Numbered from the stretch's first letter, positions 1 through 12,190 are shown. The stretch is 64,000 nucleotides of DNA from Loripinus fragilis (GCA_964019695.1 OZ026515.1:130656849-130720848), one strand, 5' to 3'. Notes: a model not told the origin generated them from the letters alone. Numbers and translations are program-made.

Positions 1-177
1 TATCTTTAAAAGTGCATTAATTCGAGCAAACTGTACAAGTGTCAACGTTCAGTGATGATTGTGAAATCGTCAACGAAGCCCAGGGCACGTATCTGTTGAG
101 TCAAGAATCAAAATCAAAAATGGATAATTGGTGTCAATCGAAATTGATCGAATATGTCATTTCAAAACCTTAAATAA

Positions 178-711
178 AAGAGCTAAGTGCATTAAGGAGC
201 TAATTTGGCCTCCCCTGTGTTGCCAAGAACCGAAAGTTGCTTCCACCAAATTCTTCTGTTTGGTTGTTTAGAAGAATAACAGAAGTTTATAAAAAATAAG
301 CTTAAAATAGAGAAATTGCCATTTTGGACCAAATTTAAGGCTTTGGAAGACCGATTTTAAGAATTTGATATCAGCACAGCTAAATACCAGATAAAATAGT
401 TTGTGTGCCGTGATAATTCTAATTATCTGTTAAAATATATATTTCAGGTTTTTTTTGTGCTCTATTTTAAGTTCTCTGTCAAATGTCTCAAACGTGTTCC
501 AAAATGGTCAATTTCCTATTTTTAGCTATTTTGGCGGCCATTTTTGTTACCATAGCAACGGTAAAAGTCAAAATGAATACAAGACTTTTACACTTGGACT
601 ATTCTTCTAATAAACTAATAAGAAGAATTTGGTGAAAAGCATTTTTTTCCTTTTTAGCCTCATAGGAGGGGGGGGGGGGCAAAATAGCCCCTTAATGCAT
701 GTAACTCTTTA
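178..711. mobile_element. Non-autonomous element with long inverted repeats
   Basis: The two ends are inverted copies of each other over more than 100 bp. The left end reads tgcattaaggagctaatttg at 188, and the complement of the right end reads tgcattaaggggctattttg from 699. Further in, the arms share a caccaaattcttct block (left near 245-265, right near 605-635), and a ccattttgga block pairs 301-335 with 495-525. No coding capacity is seen. Fold-back DNA transposon is the likeliest class; a target-site duplication is not clear. Confidence 0.6.
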
Positions 712-922
712 CAACCATATATTTCAAGGAAACACATATATAGCTGTTCGTCAGATTTCGATATACGATGACATTTATCTAGCTGTCATCTTCAGTTGTT
801 GAGCAATTAAGCGTTTAGTTTGGGTTATGCGTTTTCGAAGTCCTCTTGTATACATTGCGGTATGTGCATACATTTCCCATACACGTCTTAGATACATGTC
901 GAGAAAGTAAAACAGTTTTAAA

Positions 923-1168
923 CTGGTGCCACGGTTATAAAACTTGTTATAATGCTCAACTCAACTGAGCATGACTTTTCAATTACATATAAACACTAGA
1001 ATGCTTACAAATACAGCTGCTTCTTGATTTGAAACTCTCAGATTTTATATTTACCATCCTCATAAATGTTAACAGGCCAACAATTGTTATTTCTTTTAAC
1101 ATTTATTAGCAGGATAAATTTCTTGCTCATTTAAGTTGAGCAAAAATTTTTTCATAACCTCGAGGCAT
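923..1168. mobile_element. MITE family C, copy 1
   Basis: Inverted ends of about 40 bp (ggttataaaac..tgctcaactca at left; the complement at right ending cataacctcgaggc). Three other copies with the same ends and a similar interior lie at 9331-9537, 40796-40992 and 62513-62742, so this is a real dispersed family. It has no coding capacity. Confidence 0.6.
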
Positions 1169-1531
1169 GTGTTCTTGCATCTCAATAATTAATTGATTTT
1201 ATTGGTTCTTGGTGGTGTTTCCAAACAAGAATGCCTGGCTCTGTTGGAAAGAATACATGAATAACGTATTACTTCATATAGACATAAAGTTCTGGGCATA
1301 CACAAACGCTCGTGTTTTTATTTGAATAATACTATGACCATTCGCATGTCATTCCAAAATATTCAACGCTGTACGCTGTAGTTTACTTCCATAGCTCCCA
1401 TACAGCAACGTATTTCGTGATCATCCTTACAAACACACAAGCTCACATATGACTAACCATTGTGGGCATGGTTTCTGTGTGCTAAAACTTTAGACTTCTT
1501 TCAAATAAAAGCAATAAATTAAAAATTATAA

Positions 1532-1612
1532 AAGCAAGTAAAGTAAGAAAGGTGGCAAAGATCAAGAATCGATACAATCAAGTAGCACATCTGACCCAAG
1601 ATACTATAGTCT
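1532..1612 (-). repeat. R1 dispersed repeat, fragment
   Basis: The complement matches the segment of R1 that reads ggtgtggtacttgattgtat and then ctgatctttgcc in the copies at 38163-38410 and 41268-41412. Only the distal end of the repeat is present. Confidence 0.5.
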
Positions 1613-1705
1613 GGTGGTCAAATCTCATTTTTACAGACATGGGAGGCCGGCTTGTTAATGGATGCAGACAATGTGATTCTGCTTGCCCAATGTCTGAGTA
1701 ACAGA

Positions 1706-2030
1706 GCTTGGCCTGTCTGCAATTTCGCAATTGATTATTTAGGTCAAGACAGAGGTCAAAGGTCATGGAGTGCAAAATGTGCTTAATTTGTTATTTTTCA
1801 TGCAATAATTGTTTTAACCTTAAAAAAGACCAGGCATGTGCTAATTTAAATGCAAATCTCTACTTATGCTTGGCCTTTCTGCAGATTAGCAATTGGTTAT
1901 TAAGGTAAGGACGGAGGTGAAAGGTCATGGATTGCAAAAATGCTTAATTTCTTAAATTTTAAACAATAACGGATTTTATGTTAAGATAAGATCAGGTACA
2001 TGATGATTTGAGTGTGTATCTGTACTAATA
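1706..2030 (+). repeat. Tandem duplication, 162-bp period
   Basis: Two adjacent diverged units begin gcttggcctgtctgcaattt at 1706 and gcttggcctttctgcagatt at 1868. Both carry an aggtSaaaggtcatgg box; in unit 1 it is a perfect direct repeat of AGGTCA with a 1-base spacer. A third, inverted copy of the core lies at 2828-2895. No ORF of note. Confidence 0.65.
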
Positions 2031-2827
2031 AGATTATAAAAATAATGTACTTCCTTTAAGCACCAAAATTAATGAAAATAAGAATCAAAGTACTGAAAGT
2101 ATTGAAGCATTCTTGATAAAAGCCGAAAAGAGCGTCACTTTCTCCATGCAATGAACCTAAAATAATTAATTTTTGACTTGAAATATTTGTTTTAATCAGC
2201 CAGAAGCTTTGATATCATGGTTATTTTCAGGTTACTTAGAATGTTGACCATATATCCTTTGCAAAGTTTGAGAGTGATGTAAATTTGATAAACTGCAATT
2301 GTCAATTTTATATATTTATGTCCAAAGTACACCAACTAATAAACTTAAGCATCACTGCTTTCAATTTATTTCACTGCACATACAACCCTTTGAACCTGAC
2401 CAAATTAGCCTTGACACTCATCCAGTCTATCCAGAATCTTAACTGAAGGCACGATGAAAGCTTAGAATGCCATTGGATATTCACTAATTGGACAGAGAGG
2501 ATTTTTATTAGACTAAGCAGATGCCCAGACTGATCTGAGTTTTCACTGAGTGCAAAGCCTATCTCGTTAGTTTAATCAAACAGATGTAAACAGTCCCTTT
2601 AACATTATTTCGCTGTTCATTATATGTTTGAGCAACCGCTGTCCACACAAGAACATGCAGGTGTACAGGTCATCATCCCTGGCGACATTTACATATCGCG
2701 ATCGAACACCCTTAAAAAACAGCCTTAAATCATCTTCTTAACGAGTTTTAAGTCAAGTATCAACTGAAAAAATGAACCCCAAAGCTGTTATTTACATTGA
2801 TACGACGCTACAAATACAAAAATGCAC

Positions 2828-2895
2828 TTGGTGACCTTTGACCTCTGTAATTTGCATAAGGGCCATTTTCTGGAGTGCAGACAGGGCAGGTATTG
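2828..2895 (-). repeat. Inverted partial unit of the 162-bp repeat
   Basis: The complement reads gccctgtctgcac followed by a perfect aggtcaaaggtca, matching the core of the units at 1706 and 1868. Confidence 0.5.
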
Positions 2896-2959
2896 TTCAG
2901 CATAGGTTACTGAACTGTTTCTAACATATAACTTTGCATTAACATTCCGGCCTCCCAAA

Positions 2960-3490
2960 AGTGATTTCTAGCTGTTTCCTGGAAAATAACTACCAGTCTA
3001 CTATAAGTGAAAGTGAAAAAAACACAATAAAACATAACAAACAAAAGCCAAGAGGTCAGCCCTTTCCCAGCAGGCGACCACAAGGCAGCAATGAACAGGC
3101 GCGAAAGCATGGCAATCACATGACTTAAGTAACACAAATGATCTACAAAATTACCGCCTTAGAACGGTCAGTAAAAATATTTTACTTAAGGCTTAACCAG
3201 TTTTACGGAGCCAACCACGCCCTTAATTCTGATGTGGTTCAGGACACATTTGAGGAAGTGACAAAACACAACAACATGACAGCCAAGAGGTCAGCCCTTT
3301 CCCAACAGATGATCACAAGGCTACAAAGAACAGACACGGCAGCACAACACACACCAACATGAAGCCTAACTAATAAAAACGATCCACAAAAGAAGCATCG
3401 CCTTGGAACGGTCAGTATAATACTTTTACTGGAGGGCTTAACCGGTTTCATGGCACCAACCTCTCCCTTAGTTCAGATGTTGATCAACAA
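2960..3490 (-). repeat. R1 dispersed repeat, tandemly duplicated (235-bp period)
   Basis: Two direct units share gccaagaggtcagccctttc at 3047 and 3282, and each continues into a block with cgccttRgaacggtcagt and a ttttac..ggcttaacc box. The complementary strand matches R1 copies elsewhere. Short frames on both strands here are read-through of the repeat, not genes. Confidence 0.65.
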
Positions 3491-4194
3491 ACATAATATA
3501 TATGTAAGGTTTGCATAATATCCTGTTTTCTATTGTTCGATTGCATTTGTTATTAATTTCCCAGAAGCTATCTGTAGCTCTGCATAAAGGCTGACATGGT
3601 CTTTCTATGGATCAACAGTCTACACCTAAGGAATCTGCTAACGCATACACTTTTGTTTTTGCATTTTCTTGAAAACTACAATTTCGAATTAAAAATATTT
3701 TTGAATAGATAAGAACAATGTTTTCTAGTAATGCATGGCTATTTGCAGAGAAAACTGACGAAGACTATTAAAAATATTGAAGTTTGAGTTAAAAACTTCA
3801 AAAAACGAAAGTCGCAAATTTACCATTTTTCAAACAAATCAATATAAAAAAACAGAATAGTAATTTGTATAATGTATTCCATTTAGTAACATGAATTAAT
3901 GAGACATGAATCATTTTCAAAGGTAAGTCAGTCTGTATTCTATTATTCATAAAGTAAGAAAAAACATCAAACTTCTATCTTATACATCTTTAAAAGTGAA
4001 CGGACAATGCGCACACACAAGTAATTAAATTATTCCTGACAATCGCATCGCATATGTGCTCGATTGACTTTGATCTGGGGAGCAGGATAGCCATGGTTAA
4101 ACATTTATTCTGCTAGCTAGCAGCAGAGTCCTGCTTGTGTTACTCACAGTGTGGACTTTGTATATTGCAACTGTTCAAAATCGCATGAAAAAAG

Positions 4195-4800
4195 TCGGTA
4201 GAATATGGCCAGGAAATACCACAATCAGACACTGCAGACCAACCCATTGCACCGCGAGGAAGAGACACATACTGGTGGTGACTAACAGTCCCATGACATT
4301 GAAAGCAATTTTTAGCAACCATCTCTCTCTCTTCCCCAACGAGATGATTGCAAAACTAGAAATGACACTAAGTACTGCACAACAAAACAAGGGCCAAATA
4401 CAAAAATAAAACAAACATTAGGAGCAGCAATAACAATTAACCAACAACTACATACACATTGCTTTAGAGCGCTCAGTCGAAGTAACTGGGGGCTTAAATT
4501 AATTTTACTGGCCAAATCTTCGCCCTAGATTATGCTGTTGTCAAAAAAAGGGTAAACTCGCGTGGAGGCTTCCTTACTTATCCAATGTATCATCATGGGG
4601 AAACAATCAAATTATTACTGTGATGAAACAAAGAAAATGGCTCTGAACTCACAGACTGTCAGAGCTAAAATAAACCCTCCCCCAGTTGAGCCACAGTGGG
4701 CCCATCCAAAGACAAACACCAGGCAGTGACCCACCAATGAAACTTTTCTGTCAATGTCGTCATTGTGTCTGACGCCTAACCCACCGTAAATTTCAAGCAT
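4195..4800 (-). repeat. R1 dispersed repeat, long copy
   Basis: One of the longest copies. In the complement, the order is a gggttaggYgtcagac start (about 4780), a gtttgtctttggatgggccc box, an agggcgaagatttggccagt box, a purine run (about 4325), and an end with ttggtctgcag and tggtatttcctgg. The start and end boxes match 45178-45905. No intact frame supports a protein. Confidence 0.65.
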
Positions 4801-5420
4801 GTGTTATTACAAAATGACGCTTTCCATTGTTCAGCATGACAAATGAAATTAAAATTGCCCCACTGAGGCAGATTTGCGCTTAAATTCCATTTTTTGTTAC
4901 TTCCGAATTTGCCCCTTTCAAATCAAATAAGCTGTAGTTTGCATAATACCAAAGGTAGTTTTTGGAAATTTTCATACATGGTGTAAATACTATTGAATTT
5001 TTGTTTAACAACAAAAAATTGAATGCTTTTAATATTATTAAGCGATTGCATTAAACTGTTTACAGTATGCGTTAGAAGATTCCTTAAGTATATATAAAAT
5101 CGTACCTCAATTCTGAAAATTTGGCATACTTAACGTTTTGCTTTGTGCTAAACGCCATAAATATGCATCTTAAATCATATCACTTCTTCGATAAATAACA
5201 AGAAAATGTCTGGATTGATTGCTTTGCATTTATAGTGTATATCTATTGGTTATTCATATTTGGTCTGCTCGTGACTGGGAGTTTAATGCCGGGAGTTTCA
5301 TATATAACCCGAGCAAATAGTGGAAGGTCAAGTCAGTCATAATAAAAACTTTTCATTTTCACTATAACGCCTATTGGGGTTTCTAGAGAAAATCAGCATT
5401 GTCTACCTTTCTCTGGATTG

Positions 5421-5715
5421 TTTGGTTTAATTCTTTACGTTTCAGTCAACAGCTATGGTCATGTCGAGACGGTCAGTTTACCTAACCGCACTTTTTCCTG
5501 GGCAAGCTTGACTAAGCGGTTAACCAGTACTTCATGCACATACTTTTGCTTGTAACTGACAACAACCCTCATTGAATAAGCAGAAGAATGAGGATGACCG
5601 TAGAGATTATTTCATGATCAATCTCCCCGAAAGTATGGGACCAGGCCGGGATCGAACTCGCGACCCATGAATATGCAGTCAGCCCGGTTACCGATTGCGC
5701 TACGGGACCTGGGCC
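5421..5715 (-). mobile_element. tRNA-derived SINE, copy S1
   Basis: On the minus strand the head (about 5636-5712) has RNA polymerase III type-2 promoter boxes: A box tagcgcaatcgg and B box gagttcgatcc. The non-tRNA body continues to about 5421 and matches copy S2 (50761-51071) over its whole length in opposite orientation. The surrounding SINE body argues against a functional tRNA gene. Its 5' end abuts the MITE at 5709. Confidence 0.8.
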
Positions 5716-5970
5716 CGGAATTACAATGCCTCCTTAAAGTTTATCAAGACTTAAGTTAAGTATTGATATTTCAACATGCTATATTAAATGCTAAATAAAT
5801 TGCCTGGATCGATGCGGTTCTTGTGGTCAAAGATAGCATTGTGATCTTCAGAAAAAATGAAATATTTTGATTTTAATCGGTTTGAAACGTTATTTTTCGC
5901 ATCCTAAAAAATCAATACTTAACTTAAGTCTTCCTTAACTTTAAGGAGGCATTGTAATTTCGGGCCCTGG
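5709..5970. mobile_element. MITE with ~65-bp terminal inverted repeats
   Basis: The left arm (5711-5778) starts tgggcccggaattacaatgc and runs through cttaagttaagtattgat. The right arm (5899-5968) is its near-perfect complement, ending ggcattgtaatttcgggccc. The centre is about 120 bp without an ORF. It sits directly at the 5' edge of SINE S1. No convincing target-site duplication could be picked out. Confidence 0.75.
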
Positions 5971-6340
5971 TCTCTATTTCTAGTAACTTTTAGTTAGTAC
6001 CGGACTTATCGACATGTGTTCGAAAATTTGCTTTACTTTTTTATAAAGTAAAACAAATGGATAAAACTGATATTTTAAGAAAAATACAATCTTTCCAATG
6101 TTAAAACGTCAATTGATTTAAAGATTTAAAAATCAGGAGTTTTTGTTTAAAATAATACAACACATTAATAGTTCATTTATCATATTTTAAATAATTAACA
6201 TGAATTAAAGCTATTTTTTGCAGAGCATAAATTACTTGCTAATGGCTACTAAATGATAAGAGAAAACATTGAAACAATATGCATATAGCTATAATCTTTT
6301 TTTCTAAAAATAAACATTAAGGCAGAATATCGCTTATATA

Positions 6341-7362
6341 CTATGCACAATAAATTTAGCAATTGTTTTGTATGGGTGAGCCCATCCACATTAGATCTCC
6401 AGTTTCATTTTCTGTCATGAAGATACAAGCGTCGATCATCTGACAAGATTTTCCGTTAAAAAAGATACATAATTACCAAACGCAGCGGCTGTGCTAAAGT
6501 GACGTTTAATTTTAAGACTAGCGGGTAACGTGGGTATTTCTGACCATTGGGAGAAGCCGAAACCATTTTCAAACGATTGCTTGGTCACTGAAAACCGAAA
6601 AAGCATAGCAAATACTGCAATTTTCTGAACTTTCTCAGAGAAATAAAGGACCAAGTTATCACAATTTGACGTTTTTACTAATGTTTTTACGTTATCGCCT
6701 TTAAACGGTGTTTCTAGTCGGGTTTTCTGAACCACATTTACAAGTAAAACTGATTGATGCCTCCCAACACATTCAGACAAATACTGTTGAATGAAACATC
6801 TTCACTACTACAGTGCACGAGCCGAAAGATAAAATCTAACGTCACCGTTATCTCGCAAATGCGTCGCATAATTTTCCAGTAACTTAAGGTTTTAATCAAC
6901 CATAAGATGAGTTACATTGTAAGCCTATGCTATCTTTGTAAACTGATACTCTGTTGAATTGAAATGCCAATTTACATTAGAAGTTTAATCAAATGATGAC
7001 TACGTTTTGACGTCATTGATGGCAGCTGATTTTTAAAGCATGAAATCTCTATCACATCTGTCACATACCCAAAAGTTTTTATAGGCGTATGATGCATAAG
7101 GAAGATGAAAGACCACCAAACGAAAAATCACATGCTTATCATTTTAGCATTACTTACAACGGATGTGATTTTTGCTTACTGACCCCTTCTGCAATTCTTG
7201 CTGTCTCCAAATGCGTATTTAAAGGATGGCGTCTGAAATTTCGTGGTTTCATTTGCCTAAGATACTGTTCTCGTCATGGCAATTGAGATTGATCGGCACT
7301 GCACAAAGATGAGCACAAAAAAGATGCGAAACATAAGAAATTGCTAAACTTATTGTGCATAG
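6341..7362. mobile_element. TA-flanked DNA transposon, 1.0 kb
   Basis: Terminal inverted repeats of 24 bp with one mismatch: ctatgcacaataaatttagc begins the left end (6341-6364) and its complement ends at 7362. TA dinucleotides flank both ends (6339-6340, 7363-7364), as expected for Tc1/mariner-type target duplication. The interior holds a 114-codon frame on the minus strand (6436-6780) that I cannot assign. Confidence 0.6.
6436..6780 (-). other. Unassigned open reading frame inside TIR element
   Basis: A 114-codon frame begins MSECVGRHQSVLLVNV. I recognise no domain, catalytic motif or signal peptide. It lies wholly inside the TA-flanked element 6341-7362, so it could be a decayed transposase piece, but no acidic catalytic motif is visible. 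A chance frame is equally possible. Confidence 0.15.
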
Positions 7363-7664
7363 TATATCTAGAATAAACATGTCACATAATGTAACTAAAG
7401 TAACAAAACAAACGTATTACTTTATTGAAATTCATGATTATTTAAAAAGCATAAGCCACCATGCTCGTTTTTCTGCTTGTACGTACGTTTTCCTTCAATA
7501 CGTTCATGGATTGTCTTCCCTGTTCACTGATTTCTTAGGGCCATGGGCGTAGACAATCATTGGGAAGGCTTTGTTCAGAAAGTGGAAATATTTGTTTTTA
7601 GTTGATATTTTACGTCCTAGAAAAAATCAGACGTGTCAGGATTGTTTTCTTGTCTGCTAGCTAG

Positions 7665-7893
7665 TAAGTATAAAACGTCTTACTCACAAACGTAAAACAA
7701 TGACTCCGTAGGCTTAAATCAGGGACTTCTAGATCTCAAGTCGAGCACTCTACCACTGAGTCAAAAGGTAAAGCAAGCTAGTATAAACCGTCTTACTCAA
7801 ATTCGTAAAACAATGACTCCTTAGGCTTAAATCAGGGCCTTCTAGATCTCAAGTCGAGCACTCTACCACTGAGTCAAAAAGGTAAAGTAAGCA
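7665..7893 (-). repeat. Tandemly duplicated tRNA-like unit (113-bp period)
   Basis: Two direct units share gtaaaacaatgactcc at 7692 and 7805. On the minus strand each reads gactcagtggtagagtgctc, which resembles a tRNA D-arm/A box, while the B-box position is degraded (ctgatttaagcc). The units are probably a SINE or tRNA-pseudogene head duplicated in place. Confidence 0.55.
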
Positions 7894-8718
7894 TGAATAG
7901 CGAGTTTGAATTGCACCATATATACCTACTCTTTATGGCACAGGTTTACAGGGTTCTTCGCCATTGGTAGAAACGTATGAAAATTAAAAAAAACAAACAG
8001 TGTTTTAAATTGCAGTAATAATTACAGAACAATGGCCTATTTTAACCCAATAATCACAAATCAAGAATATCTAGAAGCATAAAACACTTAAAAAGTTTAG
8101 GAATTATTCAAGTCATTTGGGGCATATAAGTGTTGTCTGTTACTATGAAATATCTCTGAAAACTATCCATTTAGACATGCGTTTATTAGAACAACATAAT
8201 TTTGTAAGTACATTTCTCAAGATCACTAAATTTAATTTTAGCGATCACTTTCCACCAAATACTTTTTGTATCTTTTTATCAACTTAATAATTGATTGAAA
8301 TAATGTATTGTTTTAACTTCGGTGTTATAACGTTATGAATCAATTAATGGACATTTTCTATTTGGCACAAAGGTACGCCAGTTTTTCAGGTTACACTGTC
8401 TACTTGTAATGTGTCATAGCCTGCTTTTAGCTCATTTGCCCCAATTCCTCAATGTGAGCTACTTTGGCCAATGTAACAATGCTGGAGTTGTGGTTTTCCC
8501 TGGGTGACCCTCTACGAAAGACAAGTAAACTGGAACACGCGTATTTGAACTGTCAAAATACATGGTTCCCAGGGGCTGTATGGAAATTGTTGAATGGGAC
8601 GTAAATCATTAAGTTAAACAATCAACCAAAACAATTTGCTTCTATATACAAATGTCCTATCCTAATAAAATAGTGTTGATGTCTCTAATCCGTTGAAACA
8701 CATTGCCATTAGCGGACT

Positions 8719-8968
8719 TGGCAGGTTTTGCTGTCCGTTCTAAGGCGGTGGTTCTGTTGTTATTGATTTATTGTTTAATGTATACCTCCCATTGTTTGTG
8801 GGGTTTCTGTGTTGGTGTTGACGAGTAGAGGAAGAGAGAGCTGGTTGCTTTGCTTTTATTGTCTTTTGGGTGTGTTGCTACTGTAATTGTCCTTTAGTTC
8901 TTCCTCGTGGTGCTGTGGGCTGGTCTGCAGCTTGTGATTGTGATGTATACTGGTCATACTCCCTTATT
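8719..8968 (+). repeat. R1 dispersed repeat
   Basis: Contains the diagnostic ctgtccgttctaaggcggtg (8731), the internal purine box gaagagagag, and the distal ggtctgcag..ttgtgattgtga and ggtcatactccctta end. It matches several other copies on both strands. Confidence 0.65.
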
Positions 8969-9330
8969 CTTTGGTATAAAGTAAGTTCTCACTGACATTA
9001 ATGACCAGATTGACCATACTTAAAACAATAAATCATAGAAAAAAGTTACCAGCTCGTATCCTTATCATTTTGCAAAAAAGTTCACCCTCTTATAGTATCG
9101 TCATCAGTTGAAGAGACTGTTATTTTGTAGTGCACTTATATGGAAACATCAACAATCTTCGTCTTTGACGCCTATTTCAGATAACAGTAGGAAATTCTAA
9201 CAATTGTCCAAAGCATTTGTTTTACGTTGTAAAATTGCAACCGGGGATGTTTAAATTAAAACTAGTCGCATCTGAAACTTAAATGCTCAGAGTTCATACT
9301 GCAATAAAAAAATGCAATTCTAAAGATAGA

Positions 9331-9537
9331 CCCGGTCCAGAGGTTATAAAACAGTATTCATGCTTATGTCAAATGAGCATGAAATTTACGATTGTTGGCA
9401 AGCGTGATAAATACATCATTTGATATTTGAAAGCAAGAACAGTCTTTATTTTTCAGCATTTTAGGTCTTGTGAGCTGTTGAAATTTCATGCTCAGCTTAG
9501 TTGCGCATGGACTATTTTTATAACCTCGGGGCCAGGC
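9331..9537. mobile_element. MITE family C, copy 2
   Basis: Ends are gaggttataaaac at left and ttataacctcggggcc at right. The interior gaaagcaagaacagtcttta is nearly identical to the copy at 62513-62742. No coding capacity. Confidence 0.65.
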
Positions 9538-9590
9538 ATACTAGCAATAGATTACTCGAAACAAGACCACTATATTCTAGCTTCGCAAGT

Positions 9591-9735
9591 CCGTTTCCAT
9601 CTAAGGCAGTGGTTTTGTTGTTGCTTGTTATTTTGCTTTTGGTGCTGCTGTTTTGGTTGCTTTGCTAATTCCTATTAAGTGTGGGGACTTTGTGTTGATT
9701 GTATTATGTTGTGTTGTCATCCCCTTTATTTTTGG
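9591..9735 (+). repeat. R1 dispersed repeat, degenerate
   Basis: Begins ccgtttccatctaaggcagt, a diverged form of the R1 ccgttctaaggcggtgg box, and continues ttttgttgttgcttgttatt as in other copies. The distal end is absent. Confidence 0.4.
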
Positions 9736-9990
9736 GGATCATCTCAAGGAGAAACATTAGCCTATATGTTTGAGAGGTGTACCACCGCGTAAAATACACA
9801 ATTATATGAAACTTGTGCGGGTGAAAGAGCAAACAAGTACACCATTGCTGCAAAATGCACGGCCAAAAATAAAGTATGTTATTTGATGGTTCTGATAACT
9901 GTAACAAACAATGTACAGATGTCATGAATTCAATAACATTTCCTCAATTGTATGTCCTTTATAACCACCATAGACAAATGGCACAGTCAC

Positions 9991-10802
9991 TTAAAAAAAA
10001 AAAAAACTCCAGCTGTTAAGTTTTTAGACTTAATTTTTCGCAATAACTTTTTTAACTTCAATTTTAGCAAAATGTGTACGCGATGAAAAGTATTCAGGAA
10101 CATCTCCGCCAACTTCTCCAAATGGTTCCAACATCCTGGATGCTGCAGGTTCATCTGTGCTTAGATGCACTCTATGGACATTTTAAGCATAGCGCAAATA
10201 AACTAAGTCCAAGATGTCAGTCAAAAAGTTACATTGCACCGCCCTAATTCAATTACTAAAGCGATGGATGGCTTGTTCAAATATAATAGAAATCGCGCCT
10301 GATTCGCTCGTGCGTTAAGCTAGTAGGGTCATCTCAAAACCGTTCATTTCATAGCACGTGCGTAAGAGAAAAATGGCACGTCATGCGATAACCCGGCCTT
10401 TGTTCCTACAAATGAGCCTGCTTTAAGTTGATTCTGCAAATGCACGGTATATTCTGAGCATGTTAACGGCAGTTTTACGTTCTGCACAGCCTTTGAAGAA
10501 CGGGATATGCACCGCCTCCCGGAAAATGTTTTGAAACTACCCCTTTCTGACACGCCTATACGAATTATACCTGTCAATAAAAGACTTAGAAATTTAGGAC
10601 GAGTTTCATTTAATGCAAAATCTTCATCTATATACACGAAAATCTGTTTGCGCCACAAGCACACGATCTTTTGGAGAAGTTGGCGGAAATTCTCCTCTAC
10701 AACTTTCATCGCGAACACATTTTGCTAAAATTGAAGATAAAAAAGTTATTGCGAAAAATCAAGTCTAAAAACTTAACAGCTGGAGTTTGTTTGTTTTTTT
10801 AA
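9991..10802. mobile_element. 0.8-kb inverted-repeat element
   Basis: The arms 9991-10115 and about 10670-10802 are inverted copies with high identity, sharing actccagctgttaagttttt and gccaacttctccaaa. TTAA occurs at both outer edges, the target used by piggyBac elements, but these edges are A/T runs so this is weak. Each arm contains a pyrimidine-rich cttcaattttag followed by an open frame, resembling an intron-exon border copied in both orientations. Confidence 0.55.
10344..10718 (-). other. Unassigned open reading frame spanning an inverted-repeat arm
   Basis: A 124-codon frame begins MFAMKVVEENFRQLLQK. Its first 25 or so codons lie in the right arm of the 9991-10802 inverted repeat, and the left arm encodes a similar start on the plus strand (MKSIQEHLRQLLQ). 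No family is recognised. Captured gene fragment, transposase remnant and chance frame all remain possible. Confidence 0.2.
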
Positions 10803-11039
10803 TTACAAAGCATATGGAAAAAGGAAAGGTATATTTTTATTAGTCAGTTAAACATTTGGTTTTGGCGCTCAAAAGAACCGTCTCAATCTTTTAAAGCCCA
10901 TAATAAATTATTTTGCACATTACACAGTCATGACACTGCTGGATATGAGTCATCGTCTGTGCCTGCTCTCAAATTGTATAAATAAATGGCAAAAGTAACA
11001 TCCCAAACGCGAAAAGGAATATTCATACGAAATAAACAT

Positions 11040-12190
11040 GTACTTTATTTAACATGACATTGTACAGGAAATTACATTCTCGTAGAAACGTTTCCGTCGC
11101 GAAAGAAACCTTATTTCGCTGGTTAGCACAACAGAGTTTGTTTAGCACAGCAGAGTATATTATGAGCCGAGATGCCCAGTTACCGCTAGAAAGTGCGACT
11201 TCGCAGTTTAGCTATACCTTACCAAAGTAATCTTGGAACCCATCTTCACGGTTTTGCATAAAATAAAATAAAGGAAACAATGCTTTCAAATCCGAAAATA
11301 TTGCGTAAAAATACACATTCAAATTGTTTTGCTGAAATGGTGCGCCTTATTTATTAACTATTATACAATGAATTTATGCATAAGCACCCAATAATGTTAT
11401 TACATAATAAACAACACATTTAACCTTCAATAATTGTTTTACGTAAAAAAACAAAACAGCAAACCCGAAAGAAAAGCTCGGCGATGAAATACACAGCAAC
11501 AAGGATCATTGACGGTTTGGGCCTTTTACGTCTATTTTTCTGATTCCTAGAACGCTGCTTTTGAGCTTCTGTCGTGGTGCATGTTAGTATCAGTTCAATA
11601 GGTGAATTTAATGGCAAGAGACAGCTAGCAAAATATTTTCAAAATTTCTATGCACTCGAGAGTTATGGCGGGTAGAAAGGGGAGGGGGCCTGAAATTTCA
11701 TGACAATAAAAAGTGCTTTAAAAGTGATTTCTGCACGTTTTCTTGATTTATTTGGTAGGCATGGTGATATCCATTGAACATACCATATGCAGAGTATTAA
11801 CGAATCACGATTATTCGTGTAATTATGTTAAAAACAAAATATGTTTTGTAATAAAATTATTTTGGGGAGATAATTTAGAAGTTACATGTACATTTTTCAC
11901 TACATGTACAGTAAATAATACAAAATTGAAAGCTTAACAAAAGAAATAAATACTTTTGAAGGAATGAAAGTGTGCCATTTAGCATTGGAAAGTAAAACTG
12001 ATTCTAAGTAGATCATTTGAAATTTACTTTTGCTTTGTTTAAAGGGCATAGCATGTTGAAATGTATTTAAAGTGCCCAATATTTATGGTATACATATACA
12101 TGTAGCTACCTATATGAGACAATATATTGAACACTAAAGTATTAACCTGTTATAAATCTTTGCATGTCAGCGGAGAATTTTGTTGTCTGC
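11040..12190. other. Gene-less stretch
   Basis: AT-rich DNA with only short frames of about 65 codons or fewer. I see no repeat family, RNA gene or clear regulatory signal. Confidence 0.5.

Noticed and set aside
5636..5712. Possible tRNA gene on the minus strand
   Set aside because: A and B boxes are present but the sequence continues into a SINE body shared with 50761-51071; cloverleaf not convincing.
9991..10802. Firm assignment to piggyBac on the basis of TTAA edges
   Set aside because: The edges are A and T runs where TTAA arises easily; no transposase seen.
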